This document shows, in pieces, positions 16,897-24,477 of a DNA stretch of 64,000 nt. Every line of letters starts with the position of its first letter. Position 1 is the first letter of the stretch. The notes beneath the pieces are model-generated. The model saw only the letters and a list, made by a program, of their open reading frames with translations, did not search any database and had not been told where the DNA came from. The position numbers and the translations under genes were made by a program. Source of the stretch: Kitasatospora aureofaciens (GTDB taxonomy: Bacteria > Actinomycetota > Actinomycetes > Streptomycetales > Streptomycetaceae); the NCBI RefSeq assembly GCF_001188955.3, contig NZ_JPRF03000035.1, forward strand, positions 21,105 through 85,104, read 5' to 3'.

Positions 16897-17880
16897 TCAG
16901 GAAGCGGGGGCCGCCGGAGGCGCGCCAGTGGTCGCGGCGTCGTAGAGGTCCCGGGTGGCGGAGCCGAACGAGGCGCTGTAGGAGATCTGGGGGGTGTTGC
17001 CCCCGGTGTGGTAGCCCCCGATGATTCCGATCACCGCCCAGCCGCCCGGCCACGGCACCAGCATGGGCCCGCCCGAGGTCCCGCCGACGAAGCCGTCGCA
17101 CGCGATGCGTTCGAAGGTGCCCGGATCCGCCGGGTCGTCGCTGGCCCACCAGGTGGTCCAGCTCAGGCACTCCAGCGGTTTCGGCGCGCCGCCCGGGTAC
17201 CCGATCATCCGGACCGGAGCGTGGAACCAGCCGGTGCCGGTGAGCAGCCGGACCGCGCCCACCGCGTCCTCCAGCCGCTCGCCGTCCTGGTTGGGCTCGG
17301 TCACGGCGAACCCGAAGTCGTAGGCGGCGCCCGCGTGTTCACCCTTGTCGTAGTACTCCTGCGGGACGTAGACGCCGTTGCTCCTGACCGGGAAGATGCC
17401 GAACGGCTTGAGTCCGTCGTGGTACTGCGGGACGAAGCCCAGGTTCCGCTCGGGGGCGGTGCCGGAGTAGCCCTTGAGGCAGTGCCCCGCGCTCAGCACC
17501 AGGTCGTGGTCGGGACTGTGCACCACGGAGGCGCTGCACGTACGACCGGTGCCGCCGGCGTCGGTCCAGAAGAACGTGCCCACTGGGGGGATGCCGTCGA
17601 AGCTCCTGCTCGACGGGATGAACTCCCCGGGCCGGGGGCCGTCCGCCGGGGCCGCCGCTGCCGTAGTCGGTGCGGTGGGTGCGGTGGGTGCGGTGGGTGG
17701 GGCGGGGGCAGGTAGGGCGGCCGCCATGCGGGCCGGGGTCCAGTACGCGTTGAGCCGCTTCGCGGTCGGGTTGGCCGGGCCCGGTGTTGCGGCGCCGGCG
17801 GCGGGGACAGGCCCGGTCGTCAGGAGCAGGGTGGTTGCTGCGGCGGTGGCACGGCTGATGAGCCTCGTCCTGCGCACCAT
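16897..17880 (-). CDS. Secreted trypsin-like serine protease
   Basis: This 327-residue protein begins with an Arg-rich signal peptide (MVRRTRLISRATAAATTLLL...). A low-complexity linker includes APTAPTAPT, encoded by a 9-base tandem repeat around 17669-17698. The chymotrypsin-fold triad is visible: SAGHC gives His, AAYDFGFA gives Asp and GGTSGGPML gives Ser. Cysteines in CSASVV...GHC and ECLSW...IACDG suggest two disulfides. It should be exported and act as an endopeptidase. GGAAGGAC precedes the ATG. No propeptide with a recognised inhibitor fold is evident. Confidence 0.9.
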   Translation of the reverse strand: MVRRTRLISRATAAATTLLLTTGPVPAAGAATPGPANPTAKRLNAYWTPARMAAALPAPAPPTAPTAPTAPTTAAAAPADGPRPGEFIPSSRSFDGIPPVGTFFWTDAGGTGRTCSASVVHSPDHDLVLSAGHCLKGYSGTAPERNLGFVPQYHDGLKPFGIFPVRSNGVYVPQEYYDKGEHAGAAYDFGFAVTEPNQDGERLEDAVGAVRLLTGTGWFHAPVRMIGYPGGAPKPLECLSWTTWWASDDPADPGTFERIACDGFVGGTSGGPMLVPWPGGWAVIGIIGGYHTGGNTPQISYSASFGSATRDLYDAATTGAPPAAPAS

Positions 17881-17995
17881 CAGTTGTCCTTCCTGCGTCG
17901 GTGGGCCGATGGTTCAAGGCTCCCGTGGAAGGACCGTGGGCGCTACGCCAGTGCGCTGTTTCCCATGGACCGGCCCGTGGAGCACGCCGCCGACG

Positions 17996-19033
17996 TCAGG
18001 CGACGATGACGACCTTGCCCGCGACGGTGCGTGACTCTGCCAGGGCGAGCGCGGCCGCGGCCTGGTCCAGCGGGAACTCCGCGGCGACCTGGGCGGTGAG
18101 AGTGCCGTCGGCGAGCAGGGTCAGCACCTGGGTGAGGTCCTCGCGCAGGCGGGCGCGGAAGGACGCGGGGCGGCGCTTGCCCGCCCAGAGGTTGTAGAAG
18201 TGCGCGGACCTGCCGTTGGGGAGGAGGTTCCACAGGGCCAGCCGGGCGAACAGCTTCAGCACCGGGAGCCGCGAGTTGCCGGCCTCGTCCTTGGTGGCGG
18301 CGGTGCCGTAGGACACCAGGGTCCCACCGCGGCGCAGCAGCCGCCAGGACTCCTCCAGCCCGGCGCCGCCGACGTGGTCGAACACCGCGTCGACGCCGTG
18401 CGGTGCGAGCTGCCGGATGCGGCGGTACTGCTCGGGGTCGCGGTAGTCGACGGGGGTGGCGCCCAGGGCGCGGACGGCGTCGTGGTGCCGTGCGGAGGCC
18501 GTGCCGATCACCGTGATCCCGGCGTGCCGGGCCAGCTGGACGAGGGTGGAGCCGACGCCGCCGTTGGCGCCCAGCACGACGATGGTGGCGCCCCGGGAGA
18601 CCTTCGCGGTGCGGTGCAGCATCTGCCAGGCCGTCACGCCGTTGACCACCACGGTCTCCGCGTCGGCGGCCGCCACCCCGTCCGGTACGGGGACGGCGTC
18701 AGCGGCGTCGAGCAGCAGGTGGCTGGCCCAGGCCCCGGTCTTGGTGACGGCGGCGACGCGGCGCCCGACCATCGCGGGGTCGACGCCGGGGCCGGTCGCG
18801 ACCACCGTGCCGACCACGTCGTAGCCGGGCACGAAGGGGAAGGGCGGCTGGTCGTAGTACTTGCCTCGGCGCATCTGCTGCTCGGCGAAGGAGACGCCGG
18901 TGGCCTCCATCCGCAGCAGGACCCGGCCCGCGGTCGGCGGCGGGAGGTCGCGGGTGCGGAGCCGGAGGCCGCTCGGCTCGACCTCGCCCGGCAGGACGAC
19001 CTCGGTGGCGGGGGTGGCGACGGGGTTGCTCAT
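17996..19033 (-). CDS. NADPH:quinone reductase / zinc-type dehydrogenase-like (MDR)
   Basis: The 345-residue medium-chain reductase has a GroES-like domain (GVSFAEQQMRRG, VPGYDVVGTVV) and a Rossmann core (VVLGANGGVGSTLVQLARHAG). DHVGGAGLEESWRLLRRGG is typical of the quinone/enoyl reductase group. No catalytic-zinc ligands are visible. A GGAG site precedes the ATG. It is divergent from a TetR gene with inverted operator-like repeats between them. Its function is probably reduction of a reactive carbonyl or quinone that also induces the regulator. Confidence 0.87.
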   Translation of the reverse strand: MSNPVATPATEVVLPGEVEPSGLRLRTRDLPPPTAGRVLLRMEATGVSFAEQQMRRGKYYDQPPFPFVPGYDVVGTVVATGPGVDPAMVGRRVAAVTKTGAWASHLLLDAADAVPVPDGVAAADAETVVVNGVTAWQMLHRTAKVSRGATIVVLGANGGVGSTLVQLARHAGITVIGTASARHHDAVRALGATPVDYRDPEQYRRIRQLAPHGVDAVFDHVGGAGLEESWRLLRRGGTLVSYGTAATKDEAGNSRLPVLKLFARLALWNLLPNGRSAHFYNLWAGKRRPASFRARLREDLTQVLTLLADGTLTAQVAAEFPLDQAAAALALAESRTVAGKVVIVA

Positions 19034-19087
19034 GGCGTGCTCCGTTTCGGGGCGGTGGCGGTGACGGTTGTGGCTACGGCCGTAAAG

Positions 19088-19150
19088 TTACAGGTGTAAG
19101 TTCACGGCCCGCAAGGGCTGCCGGTCGTAAGTTCTCACCTGTAAGCTCAC
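19088..19150. promoter_or_regulatory. Paired TetR operator candidates
   Basis: TTACA-GG-TGTAA (19088-19099) lies close to the reductase start. A related core CACCTGTAAG (about 19135-19145) lies just before the TetR start. Both contain CACCTGTAA, in opposite orientations. The layout fits a repressor bound at both divergent promoters. Confidence 0.6.
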
Positions 19151-19153
19151 GCC

Positions 19154-19795
19154 ATGGGAAACGACGAACCGAGCACGCCCCCCGCCCGCGCCCGCAACCG
19201 CCGCGGGGAAGGTGCCCGTCTGCGCGAGGACATCGTGGCGGCGGCGGTCGAACTGCTGGACGAGGCCGGCACCGAGAGCGCCGTCACGCTGCGGTCGGTG
19301 GCCCGCCGGGTCGGGATCGCCGCCCCGTCGATCTACCGGCACTTCCCCGACCAGCCGGCCATCATGCTGGCCGTGGTGCGGCAGGCCTTCGACGAGTTGG
19401 AGGCCCAGCTGCGGGCAGCCCTGGGCAGTGCCGGTGAGGATCCGCAAGGGCGGCTGTTCGCCCTCTGCCGCGCGTACCTGGGGTTCTCCCGGGAGCACCC
19501 CGAGCGCTACCGGACCATGTTCGGCGGCGTCTGGGTGCCCGCGCTGCAGGACAGCAGCGTGACGGTGGATGATATGAGCGCCCTCGGGCAGGGGGTGCTC
19601 CAGTTGCTCATCGAGGCTCTGGGCGCGTGCGTGGCCGCGGGCGTGTCCGGCAGTGATGATCCCTACGCGGACACCGTGGCCCTCTGGCTGGGCCTGCACG
19701 GGCTGGCCCACCAGCGGGCGGTCACGGTCGCCTTCGCCTGGCCCGAGGACATCGCCGACCGGCTCGTCGTCGCGCTGGCGCGGCTGAAGAGTTAG
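19154..19795 (+). CDS. TetR/AcrR family regulator
   Basis: The 213-residue protein has a basic N-terminus and an HTH at about 35-65 (TLRSVARRVGIAAPSIYRHFPDQPAIM). The C-terminal domain (ALCRAYLGFSREHPERYRTMFGG) matches the WHG/TetR_C_13-like group. It is divergent from the MDR reductase and separated by paired CACCTGTAA motifs, so local repression is likely. The 3' end overlaps the convergent small gene by two to three bases. Confidence 0.88.
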   Translation: MGNDEPSTPPARARNRRGEGARLREDIVAAAVELLDEAGTESAVTLRSVARRVGIAAPSIYRHFPDQPAIMLAVVRQAFDELEAQLRAALGSAGEDPQGRLFALCRAYLGFSREHPERYRTMFGGVWVPALQDSSVTVDDMSALGQGVLQLLIEALGACVAAGVSGSDDPYADTVALWLGLHGLAHQRAVTVAFAWPEDIADRLVVALARLKS

Positions 19796-19977
19796 CTGGC
19801 GGGGGAGTTGGTGCGGGTCCAGGCGAGGGCCTGGGCGTAGGAGTAGAAGCGGAGCGGCTCGTCGGCCGGGGGGAGGGCCTTGACGAGGTGGGTGGTGGTG
19901 CGGTCGCGGACGACCCAGACCTGGTAGGAGGCGCCGTGCGGGGCGTCGGCGGGGAGGATGGCGTAGCGCTCGGTCAT
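19792..19977 (-). CDS. Small protein of unknown function (61 aa)
   Basis: MTERYAILPADAPHGASYQV begins a 61-residue acidic/aromatic protein ending in RTNSPAS. I do not recognise the family. Its start codon overlaps the upstream gene's stop as ATGA (19974-19977), which strongly supports translation and co-function with the recombinase-like protein. YSYAQALAWTRTN near the end looks like a structured helix. It has no membrane segment or signal. Confidence 0.65.
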   Translation of the reverse strand: MTERYAILPADAPHGASYQVWVVRDRTTTHLVKALPPADEPLRFYSYAQALAWTRTNSPAS

Positions 19978-20303
19978 CGCCGGGTCGCGATCTGGATGAA
20001 GCCGGAGGCCTTCTCCACGCGCTCGGCGAACTCGTTGAACTCGCCGTCGATGGGGGAGATTGTCGCCTTGGTGGGGACGAGGATCGCGCCGGCTCGGCGG
20101 TCGAGGAGGCGCTGAAGGGCGGCCTGGAGCATGGGCCGGTGCTCGGGCCCCTTCGCGTGGGTCTCGTCGTCGACGACGATGAGGGAGATGTCCCAGTTGA
20201 AGGTGTTGGCGTAGGACTCGCACATGCGCAACTCGCGCTCGGGGAAGGCGGAGTTGCTCTTGGCCAGGTACAGGACGACCTGGAAGGGGATGGTGGGGGG
20301 CAT
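19974..20303 (-). CDS. Stand-alone resolvase-like N-terminal domain protein
   Basis: The ~109-residue protein resembles the catalytic N-terminal domain of serine recombinases. LYLAKSNSAFPERELRMCES parallels the YxRVS...Q block, and AILVPTKATISPIDGEFNEF parallels the conserved central helix. The DNA-binding and large-recombinase parts are absent and the RVS motif is altered, so it is probably not an active recombinase. The start at 20303 has GGAGAC upstream; a start at 20315 is possible. It is coupled to the 61-residue gene and divergent from the XRE regulator. It could be a domesticated mobile-element fragment. Confidence 0.6.
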   Translation of the reverse strand: MPPTIPFQVVLYLAKSNSAFPERELRMCESYANTFNWDISLIVVDDETHAKGPEHRPMLQAALQRLLDRRAGAILVPTKATISPIDGEFNEFAERVEKASGFIQIATRR

Positions 20304-20429
20304 GGGTGTCTCCATGGTTGCACACTGCGTCCGGCGAATCACCGGATGTAGCCATGGTGGCGTGTGGGGGGTTACGATCTCCAGGCCGCAACCTTCACGG
20401 TTGTGCCGAGTGACAGCCAGGGAGACGCC

Positions 20430-21257
20430 TTGGAGCTCTTGGAAATTGACTCGACATCATCTCCGGCCGTTCGCTTCGGCGAGGAACTTCGCAGGTTGCG
20501 GCGTTCCAGGCGCTGGTCGCAGTCGGAACTCGGTCGGCGCATGGGCTACAGCCATGGCCTGGTCTCGTACGTCGAGCGGGCTAAGAAGCCCGTCACCCTT
20601 AAATTCGCGGTGGCGGCAGACCGGGTGTTCGACACGGGTGGCGTCTTCAAGGAGCTCTGGCGCCGGATCTCGAACGCCAGTCTGCTGGAGGGATTTGCCG
20701 AGTTCGTGGACGCGGAGGCGCGCTGCCGGAAGCTGCGAACCTTTGAATTGGGAGTGATGCCAGGTCTGTTGCAGACCCTGGACTATGCCGCTGCCCTGGA
20801 GGTGGGGAGTGTCCGCCGTGGGAGCATCACTCAGGCCCAAGCCGCTGGGCGAGTTGACTTCCTGGCCGGTCGGCAGAGGCTGCTGGAGAAGGACCGGCCG
20901 CCAATCATTCATGCTGTGCTCGACGAGAGTTGCCTGCTGCGCACTGTGGGTGGTGCGGAGGTCATGCGTGCGCAGTTGGATCATCTTCTGGCGTTGGCCG
21001 AGAGGCCGAACATCACCATCCAGGTGGCCCCGTTCCGGCTGGGTGAGCAACGGCCGTTTCTCCTGCCGGTGGTGCTGTTGACGCTTCCCGACAGGTCGGT
21101 GGTGGGCTACGCGGAATCCCATTCGCGTGGCCATCTGGAACGGGGGAGGGAAAGCGTTGCGGGCTGGGAGGAGGACTACGATCACCTGAAGGTGGAGTCG
21201 TTGGACACGACGGCTTCGCTCGCCATGATCCGCGCTGTTCGGAAGGAAGTTCAATGA
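20430..21257 (+). CDS. XRE-family HTH regulator with DUF5753
   Basis: The 275-residue protein has an N-terminal Cro/C1-type HTH (RWSQSELGRRMGYSHGLVSYVER, about 28-52). DUF5753 follows, recognisable from PGLLQTLDYAAAL, IHAVLDESCLLR, NITIQVAPF and YAESHSRG. This is the BldB/WhiJ-type partner architecture abundant in streptomycetes. TTG 20430 is chosen because AGGGAG lies six bases upstream; an ATG at 20364 has no ribosome site. The DUF397 gene overlaps its stop by ATGA. Such pairs act as toxin-antitoxin-like or developmental regulators. Confidence 0.88.
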   Translation: MELLEIDSTSSPAVRFGEELRRLRRSRRWSQSELGRRMGYSHGLVSYVERAKKPVTLKFAVAADRVFDTGGVFKELWRRISNASLLEGFAEFVDAEARCRKLRTFELGVMPGLLQTLDYAAALEVGSVRRGSITQAQAAGRVDFLAGRQRLLEKDRPPIIHAVLDESCLLRTVGGAEVMRAQLDHLLALAERPNITIQVAPFRLGEQRPFLLPVVLLTLPDRSVVGYAESHSRGHLERGRESVAGWEEDYDHLKVESLDTTASLAMIRAVRKEVQ

Positions 21258-21463
21258 CGGCCCATAGCCTGGCAGGCGCACGGTGGGTGAAGAGTCGCCA
21301 CAGTGGCAACGGTGGCAACTGCGTCGAGGTGGCCCCGGACTTCCCCGGCGTGATGCCCGTACGTGATTCCAAGGATCCCGAGGGGCCGGTGCTCCTCTTC
21401 CCGGCCGAGGCGTGGAAGTCCTTCGTCGCTGCGGCTGCCTCGGGCGAGTTCGGCGACATCTAG
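21254..21463 (+). CDS. DUF397 domain protein
   Basis: The 69-residue protein has the DUF397 hallmarks: WVKSRHSGNGGNCVEVA near the N-terminus, then PVRDSKDPEGPVLLF and a C-terminal W..F helix. It is translationally coupled to the XRE-DUF5753 gene through ATGA. In characterised WhiJ-like systems the small DUF397 partner modulates the regulator's DNA binding, which is the most likely role here. Confidence 0.92.
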   Translation: MTAHSLAGARWVKSRHSGNGGNCVEVAPDFPGVMPVRDSKDPEGPVLLFPAEAWKSFVAAAASGEFGDI

Positions 21464-21482
21464 TCCCATCCGTCTTCCCTGC

Positions 21483-21512
21483 GAGCCTCCGGACTGACCA
21501 GTCCGGGGGCTC
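21483..21512 (+). terminator. Hairpin terminator after the DUF397 gene
   Basis: GAGCCTCCGGACT - GACC - AGTCCGGGGGCTC forms a 13-bp stem with one mismatch 20 bases after the stop. It separates this transcript from the promoter just downstream. No strong T-run follows, as is common in high-GC actinobacteria. Confidence 0.7.
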
Positions 21513-21518
21513 GTGGCA

Positions 21519-21563
21519 TTGACAGGAGGGTCCTTGCGCTGAATGCTAAGCAAGCGCTTAGTC
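21519..21563 (+). promoter_or_regulatory. Promoter with TetR-type operator (copy A)
   Basis: A -35 TTGACA (21519-21524), 17-base spacer and -10-like AATGCT (21542-21547) are followed by the operator GCTAAGCAAGCGCTTAGTC (21545-21563), which covers the -10. CTAAGC/GCTTAG are perfect 6-bp arms. An almost identical unit with the same spacing lies at 32883-32927. Confidence 0.75.
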
Positions 21564-21593
21564 ATCGATCTCGCCACCCTCAGGAGCCGCCCG

Positions 21594-22622
21594 ATGTCCG
21601 AGACCCCCGCCGATCCGCCCGGCCTGGATCTGGGCCGCCTCCGCTCGTACCTGGACCAAAAGCTCCCGGGGATCGTCCAGGGGTCTCTGCGTGCCGACCT
21701 CATCGAGGGGGGCCGCTCCAACCTCACGTACGTCCTCAGCGACGACGCCTCCCGCTGGGTCCTGCGCCGCCCCCCGCTCGGGCACGTCCTGGCCACCGCG
21801 CACGACATGGGCCGGGAGTACCGCGTGATGTCCGCCCTCCGTGACACCGGCGTTCCCGTCCCGAACATGCTCCTGATCGACCACGACACCGACGTCCTCG
21901 GCGCTCCCTGGTACCTCATGGAGCACGTCCCGGGCGTCGCGCACCGGTCCCGGACGACCCTGGCCGCCGTCGGCGAACAGCGGGTCGCCGCGCTCGGCCG
22001 CCGCCTGGTCGAGACCCTCGCCGCCCTCCACAGGATCGACCCGTCCACCGTCGGCCTCGCCGACTTCGGCCGGCCCGACGGCTACCTGGAGCGCCAGCTG
22101 AGCCGCTGGTCCAAGCAGCTCGCCGCCTCCCGCAGCCGCGACCTCCCCGACCTCGACCGGCTGCACGCCCTCCTCTCCGACCGCCTCCCGACCTCTCCGG
22201 CCCCCGCCCTGGTCCACGGCGACTACCGCCTCGACAACGTCCTGGTCGACGACTCCGACACGATCACCGCCGTCCTCGACTGGGAGATGTCCACCCTCGG
22301 CGACCCGCTCACCGACATCGGCCTCCTGGTGATGTACACCGAGCTGGCCGGCGTCGGCGGCGGCATCATCCCCTCCGCCATGACCGCCCCCGGCTTCCCC
22401 AAGGCCGACGAAATCGTCTCGTACTACGCCGAGTTGACCGGACGCCAGGCCGCCGACCTCGACTGGTACGTGGCCTTCGCCTCCTTCAAGCTGGCCGCCG
22501 TCGCCGAGGGCATCCACTACCGCTTCCAGCAGGGCCGCACCCTGGGCGCCGGTTTTGAGCGCGCGGGCGAGATGGCCCCGATCCTCGCCCGGCACGGCCT
22601 CGGCACCCTCAAGGAGAACTGA
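21594..22622 (+). CDS. APH-family phosphotransferase, ACAD10/11-like
   Basis: The 342-residue protein has an aminoglycoside-phosphotransferase/choline-kinase fold: GGRSNLTYVL near the N-terminus, ALVHGDYRLDNVLVDD with catalytic HGDxxxxN, and AVLDWEMSTLGDPLTDIG with the DWE metal site. This is the group found beside acyl-CoA dehydrogenases. In mammals ACAD10/11 fuse the two and phosphorylate and dehydrate 4-hydroxyacyl-CoA. ATG 21594 has CAGGAG upstream. Its TGA overlaps the ATG of the dehydrogenase by one base. Phosphorylation of a hydroxyacyl-CoA is inferred from context. Confidence 0.87.
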   Translation: MSETPADPPGLDLGRLRSYLDQKLPGIVQGSLRADLIEGGRSNLTYVLSDDASRWVLRRPPLGHVLATAHDMGREYRVMSALRDTGVPVPNMLLIDHDTDVLGAPWYLMEHVPGVAHRSRTTLAAVGEQRVAALGRRLVETLAALHRIDPSTVGLADFGRPDGYLERQLSRWSKQLAASRSRDLPDLDRLHALLSDRLPTSPAPALVHGDYRLDNVLVDDSDTITAVLDWEMSTLGDPLTDIGLLVMYTELAGVGGGIIPSAMTAPGFPKADEIVSYYAELTGRQAADLDWYVAFASFKLAAVAEGIHYRFQQGRTLGAGFERAGEMAPILARHGLGTLKEN

Positions 22623-23833
22623 TGGACTTCGCCTACGACGCCCGCACGAACGAACTCCGTGAGCAGCTGCTCGCGTTCATGGACCAGCACGTCCACCCCG
22701 CCGAGCCCGTCCTGGCCGCCCAGCTCGCCGACCCCGCCCGTGAGCCCTGGGCCGTCCCGTCCGTCGTCGCCGACCTCCAGGCGGAGGCCCGCAAGCAGGG
22801 CCTGTGGAACCTCTTCATCCCCGGCGAGCACGGCGCCGGACTCACCAACCTCCAGTACGCCCCGCTCGCCGAGATCACCGGCCGCAGTATCCAGTTGGCC
22901 CCGCCCGCCCTCAACTGCGCCGCCCCCGACACCGGCAACATGGAGCTGCTCGCCCAGTTCGGCAGCGCCGAGCAGAAGGAGCGCTGGCTGCGCCCGCTCC
23001 TCGACGCCGAGATCCGCTCCGCGTTCGCGATGACCGAGCCCGAGGTCGCCTCCTCGGACGCCACCAACATCGCCACCCGGATCGAGCGCGACGGCGACGA
23101 GTACGTCGTCAACGGCCGCAAGTGGTACATCACCGGCGCGATGAACCCGGACTGCAAGCTGTTCATCGTGATGGGCAAGACCGATCCGACCGCCGAACCG
23201 CACCGCCAGCAGAGCATGGTGATCGTCCCGCGCGACACCCCGGGCGTCACCGTCAAGCGCGGCATGACCGTCTTCGGCTACGACGACGCCGACCACGGCG
23301 GCCACGCCGAGGTGCTGTTCGACGGCGTCCGCGTCCCGGCCGAGAACCTGATCGGCGAGGAGGGCACCGGCTTCGCCATCGCGCAGGCCCGGCTCGGCCC
23401 GGGCCGGATCCACCACTGCATGCGGGCCATCGGCATCGCCGAACGCGCTCTGGAGCTCATGTGCCGCCGGGCGAGCGAGCGGGTGGCCTTCGGCCGTCCG
23501 CTGGCCGAGCAGGGCGTGGTGCAGGACTGGATCGCCGAATCCCGGGTGCGGATCGAGCAGTTGCGGCTGCTCGTCCTCAAGACCGCCTGGCTGATGGACA
23601 CCGTCGGCAACCGCGGCGCCCACACCGAGATCCAGGCCATCAAGATCGCCACCCCGCGCACCGTCGAGTGGATCCTCGACAAGGCCGTCCAGGCCCACGG
23701 CGCCGCGGGCGTCAGCCAGGACACCCCGCTGGCCCAGCTGTGGGCGGGCAACCGCACCCTGCGGCTCGCCGACGGGCCGGACGAGGTCCACAAGCGCTCG
23801 CTGGCCCGCCGGGAGCTCAAGCGGTACCGCTGA
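22622..23833 (+). CDS. Acyl-CoA dehydrogenase (ACAD10/11-like)
   Basis: The 403-residue FAD enzyme has the normal family layout. SAFAMTEPEVASSDATN is the flavin/substrate motif, GRKWYITGAMNPDCKL is the beta-domain signature, and AFGRPLAEQGVVQDWIAESR and the C-terminal QAHGAAGVSQDTPLAQL follow. It should form an enoyl-CoA from an acyl-CoA in the cytosol, passing electrons to ETF. It is directly coupled to the phosphotransferase. Together they likely degrade 4- or 3-hydroxyacyl chains. The operon sits under the TetR-type operator at 21545-21563. Confidence 0.93.
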   Translation: MDFAYDARTNELREQLLAFMDQHVHPAEPVLAAQLADPAREPWAVPSVVADLQAEARKQGLWNLFIPGEHGAGLTNLQYAPLAEITGRSIQLAPPALNCAAPDTGNMELLAQFGSAEQKERWLRPLLDAEIRSAFAMTEPEVASSDATNIATRIERDGDEYVVNGRKWYITGAMNPDCKLFIVMGKTDPTAEPHRQQSMVIVPRDTPGVTVKRGMTVFGYDDADHGGHAEVLFDGVRVPAENLIGEEGTGFAIAQARLGPGRIHHCMRAIGIAERALELMCRRASERVAFGRPLAEQGVVQDWIAESRVRIEQLRLLVLKTAWLMDTVGNRGAHTEIQAIKIATPRTVEWILDKAVQAHGAAGVSQDTPLAQLWAGNRTLRLADGPDEVHKRSLARRELKRYR

Positions 23834-23892
23834 TGCGCGATGAGGCAGCCCTCGCGTTCGGTCCTCGGTGATCCCCTTCTACTCTGACGGGC

Positions 23893-24357
23893 ATGACTGA
23901 GGCTCTGATGAACCGCTACCGACCGGCTGTGCAACCTCTGCTGGAGCCGGGCGAAGACCTGGTGGACGTCGCGAAGGTAATTCCGGCCGCCGGGGCGGAG
24001 GGGGTCGGGGACGGCGCCGGAGCGGCGATCGGCAACGCGCTGGCGCGGATCGGTGCGGTGACGGGGGAGTCGGGCAGCATCGCCCGCAGCTTCCCGAAGG
24101 CGGAGGGCGGGGTGGCGGCCAAGCTGCTGGTGGTGACCGACCGCCGGACCGCCTTCGTCACGGTCGGGCCGGACATCCGCAAGGTCGGCCGACTGCTGTG
24201 GCACGTCCCGCGCAGCGTGGTGGCGCGGGTGGAACGGCGCCCGCGACTCCAGGCCATGGCGAGGTTCCGGCTGTGCTTCGCGGACGGCTCCGCGGTCTCG
24301 ATGTACACCATGCGGCGCCGCACCGTGGAGGCCCTGGCCGACCATCTCGGGCGGTAG
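23893..24357 (+). CDS. Conserved hypothetical, PH-like fold possible
   Basis: The 154-residue protein is not assigned to a family. It has VQPLLEPGEDLVDVAKV near the N-terminus, a Gly/Ala-rich insert, then alternating strands (KLLVVTDRRTAFVTV, FRLCFADGSAVSMYTM) and a final helix. The pattern is reminiscent of bacterial PH-like domains. There is no signal peptide. A TACTCT hexamer ends seven bases before the ATG with no Shine-Dalgarno, suggesting a leaderless start and a transcript separate from the dehydrogenase operon. Confidence 0.7.
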   Translation: MTEALMNRYRPAVQPLLEPGEDLVDVAKVIPAAGAEGVGDGAGAAIGNALARIGAVTGESGSIARSFPKAEGGVAAKLLVVTDRRTAFVTVGPDIRKVGRLLWHVPRSVVARVERRPRLQAMARFRLCFADGSAVSMYTMRRRTVEALADHLGR

Positions 24358-24370
24358 CGCCCGCACGAGG

Positions 24371-24413
24371 GTCATACCCGAGTACCCAGGACGACTTGGC
24401 TCCTCGGTATGAC
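24371..24413. promoter_or_regulatory. Interrupted inverted repeat upstream of the secreted hydrolase
   Basis: GTCATACCCGAG (24371-24382) and CTCGGTATGAC (24403-24413) pair over 11 bp with one bulged C and a 20-base gap. A -10-like TAGCGT lies at 24435-24440, so the repeat covers the -35 area. Use as an operator is inferred. Confidence 0.5.
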
Positions 24414-24477
24414 GGATTCCGACCGCCCCGCCCGTAGCGTTCCCCTCGTCAACGGAACACGACGAGGAGGCAGTGGG

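Noticed and set aside
19974..20303. Active site-specific recombinase or prophage integrase
   Set aside because: Only a partial catalytic-domain likeness, no DNA-binding domain, and no att repeats or phage genes nearby.
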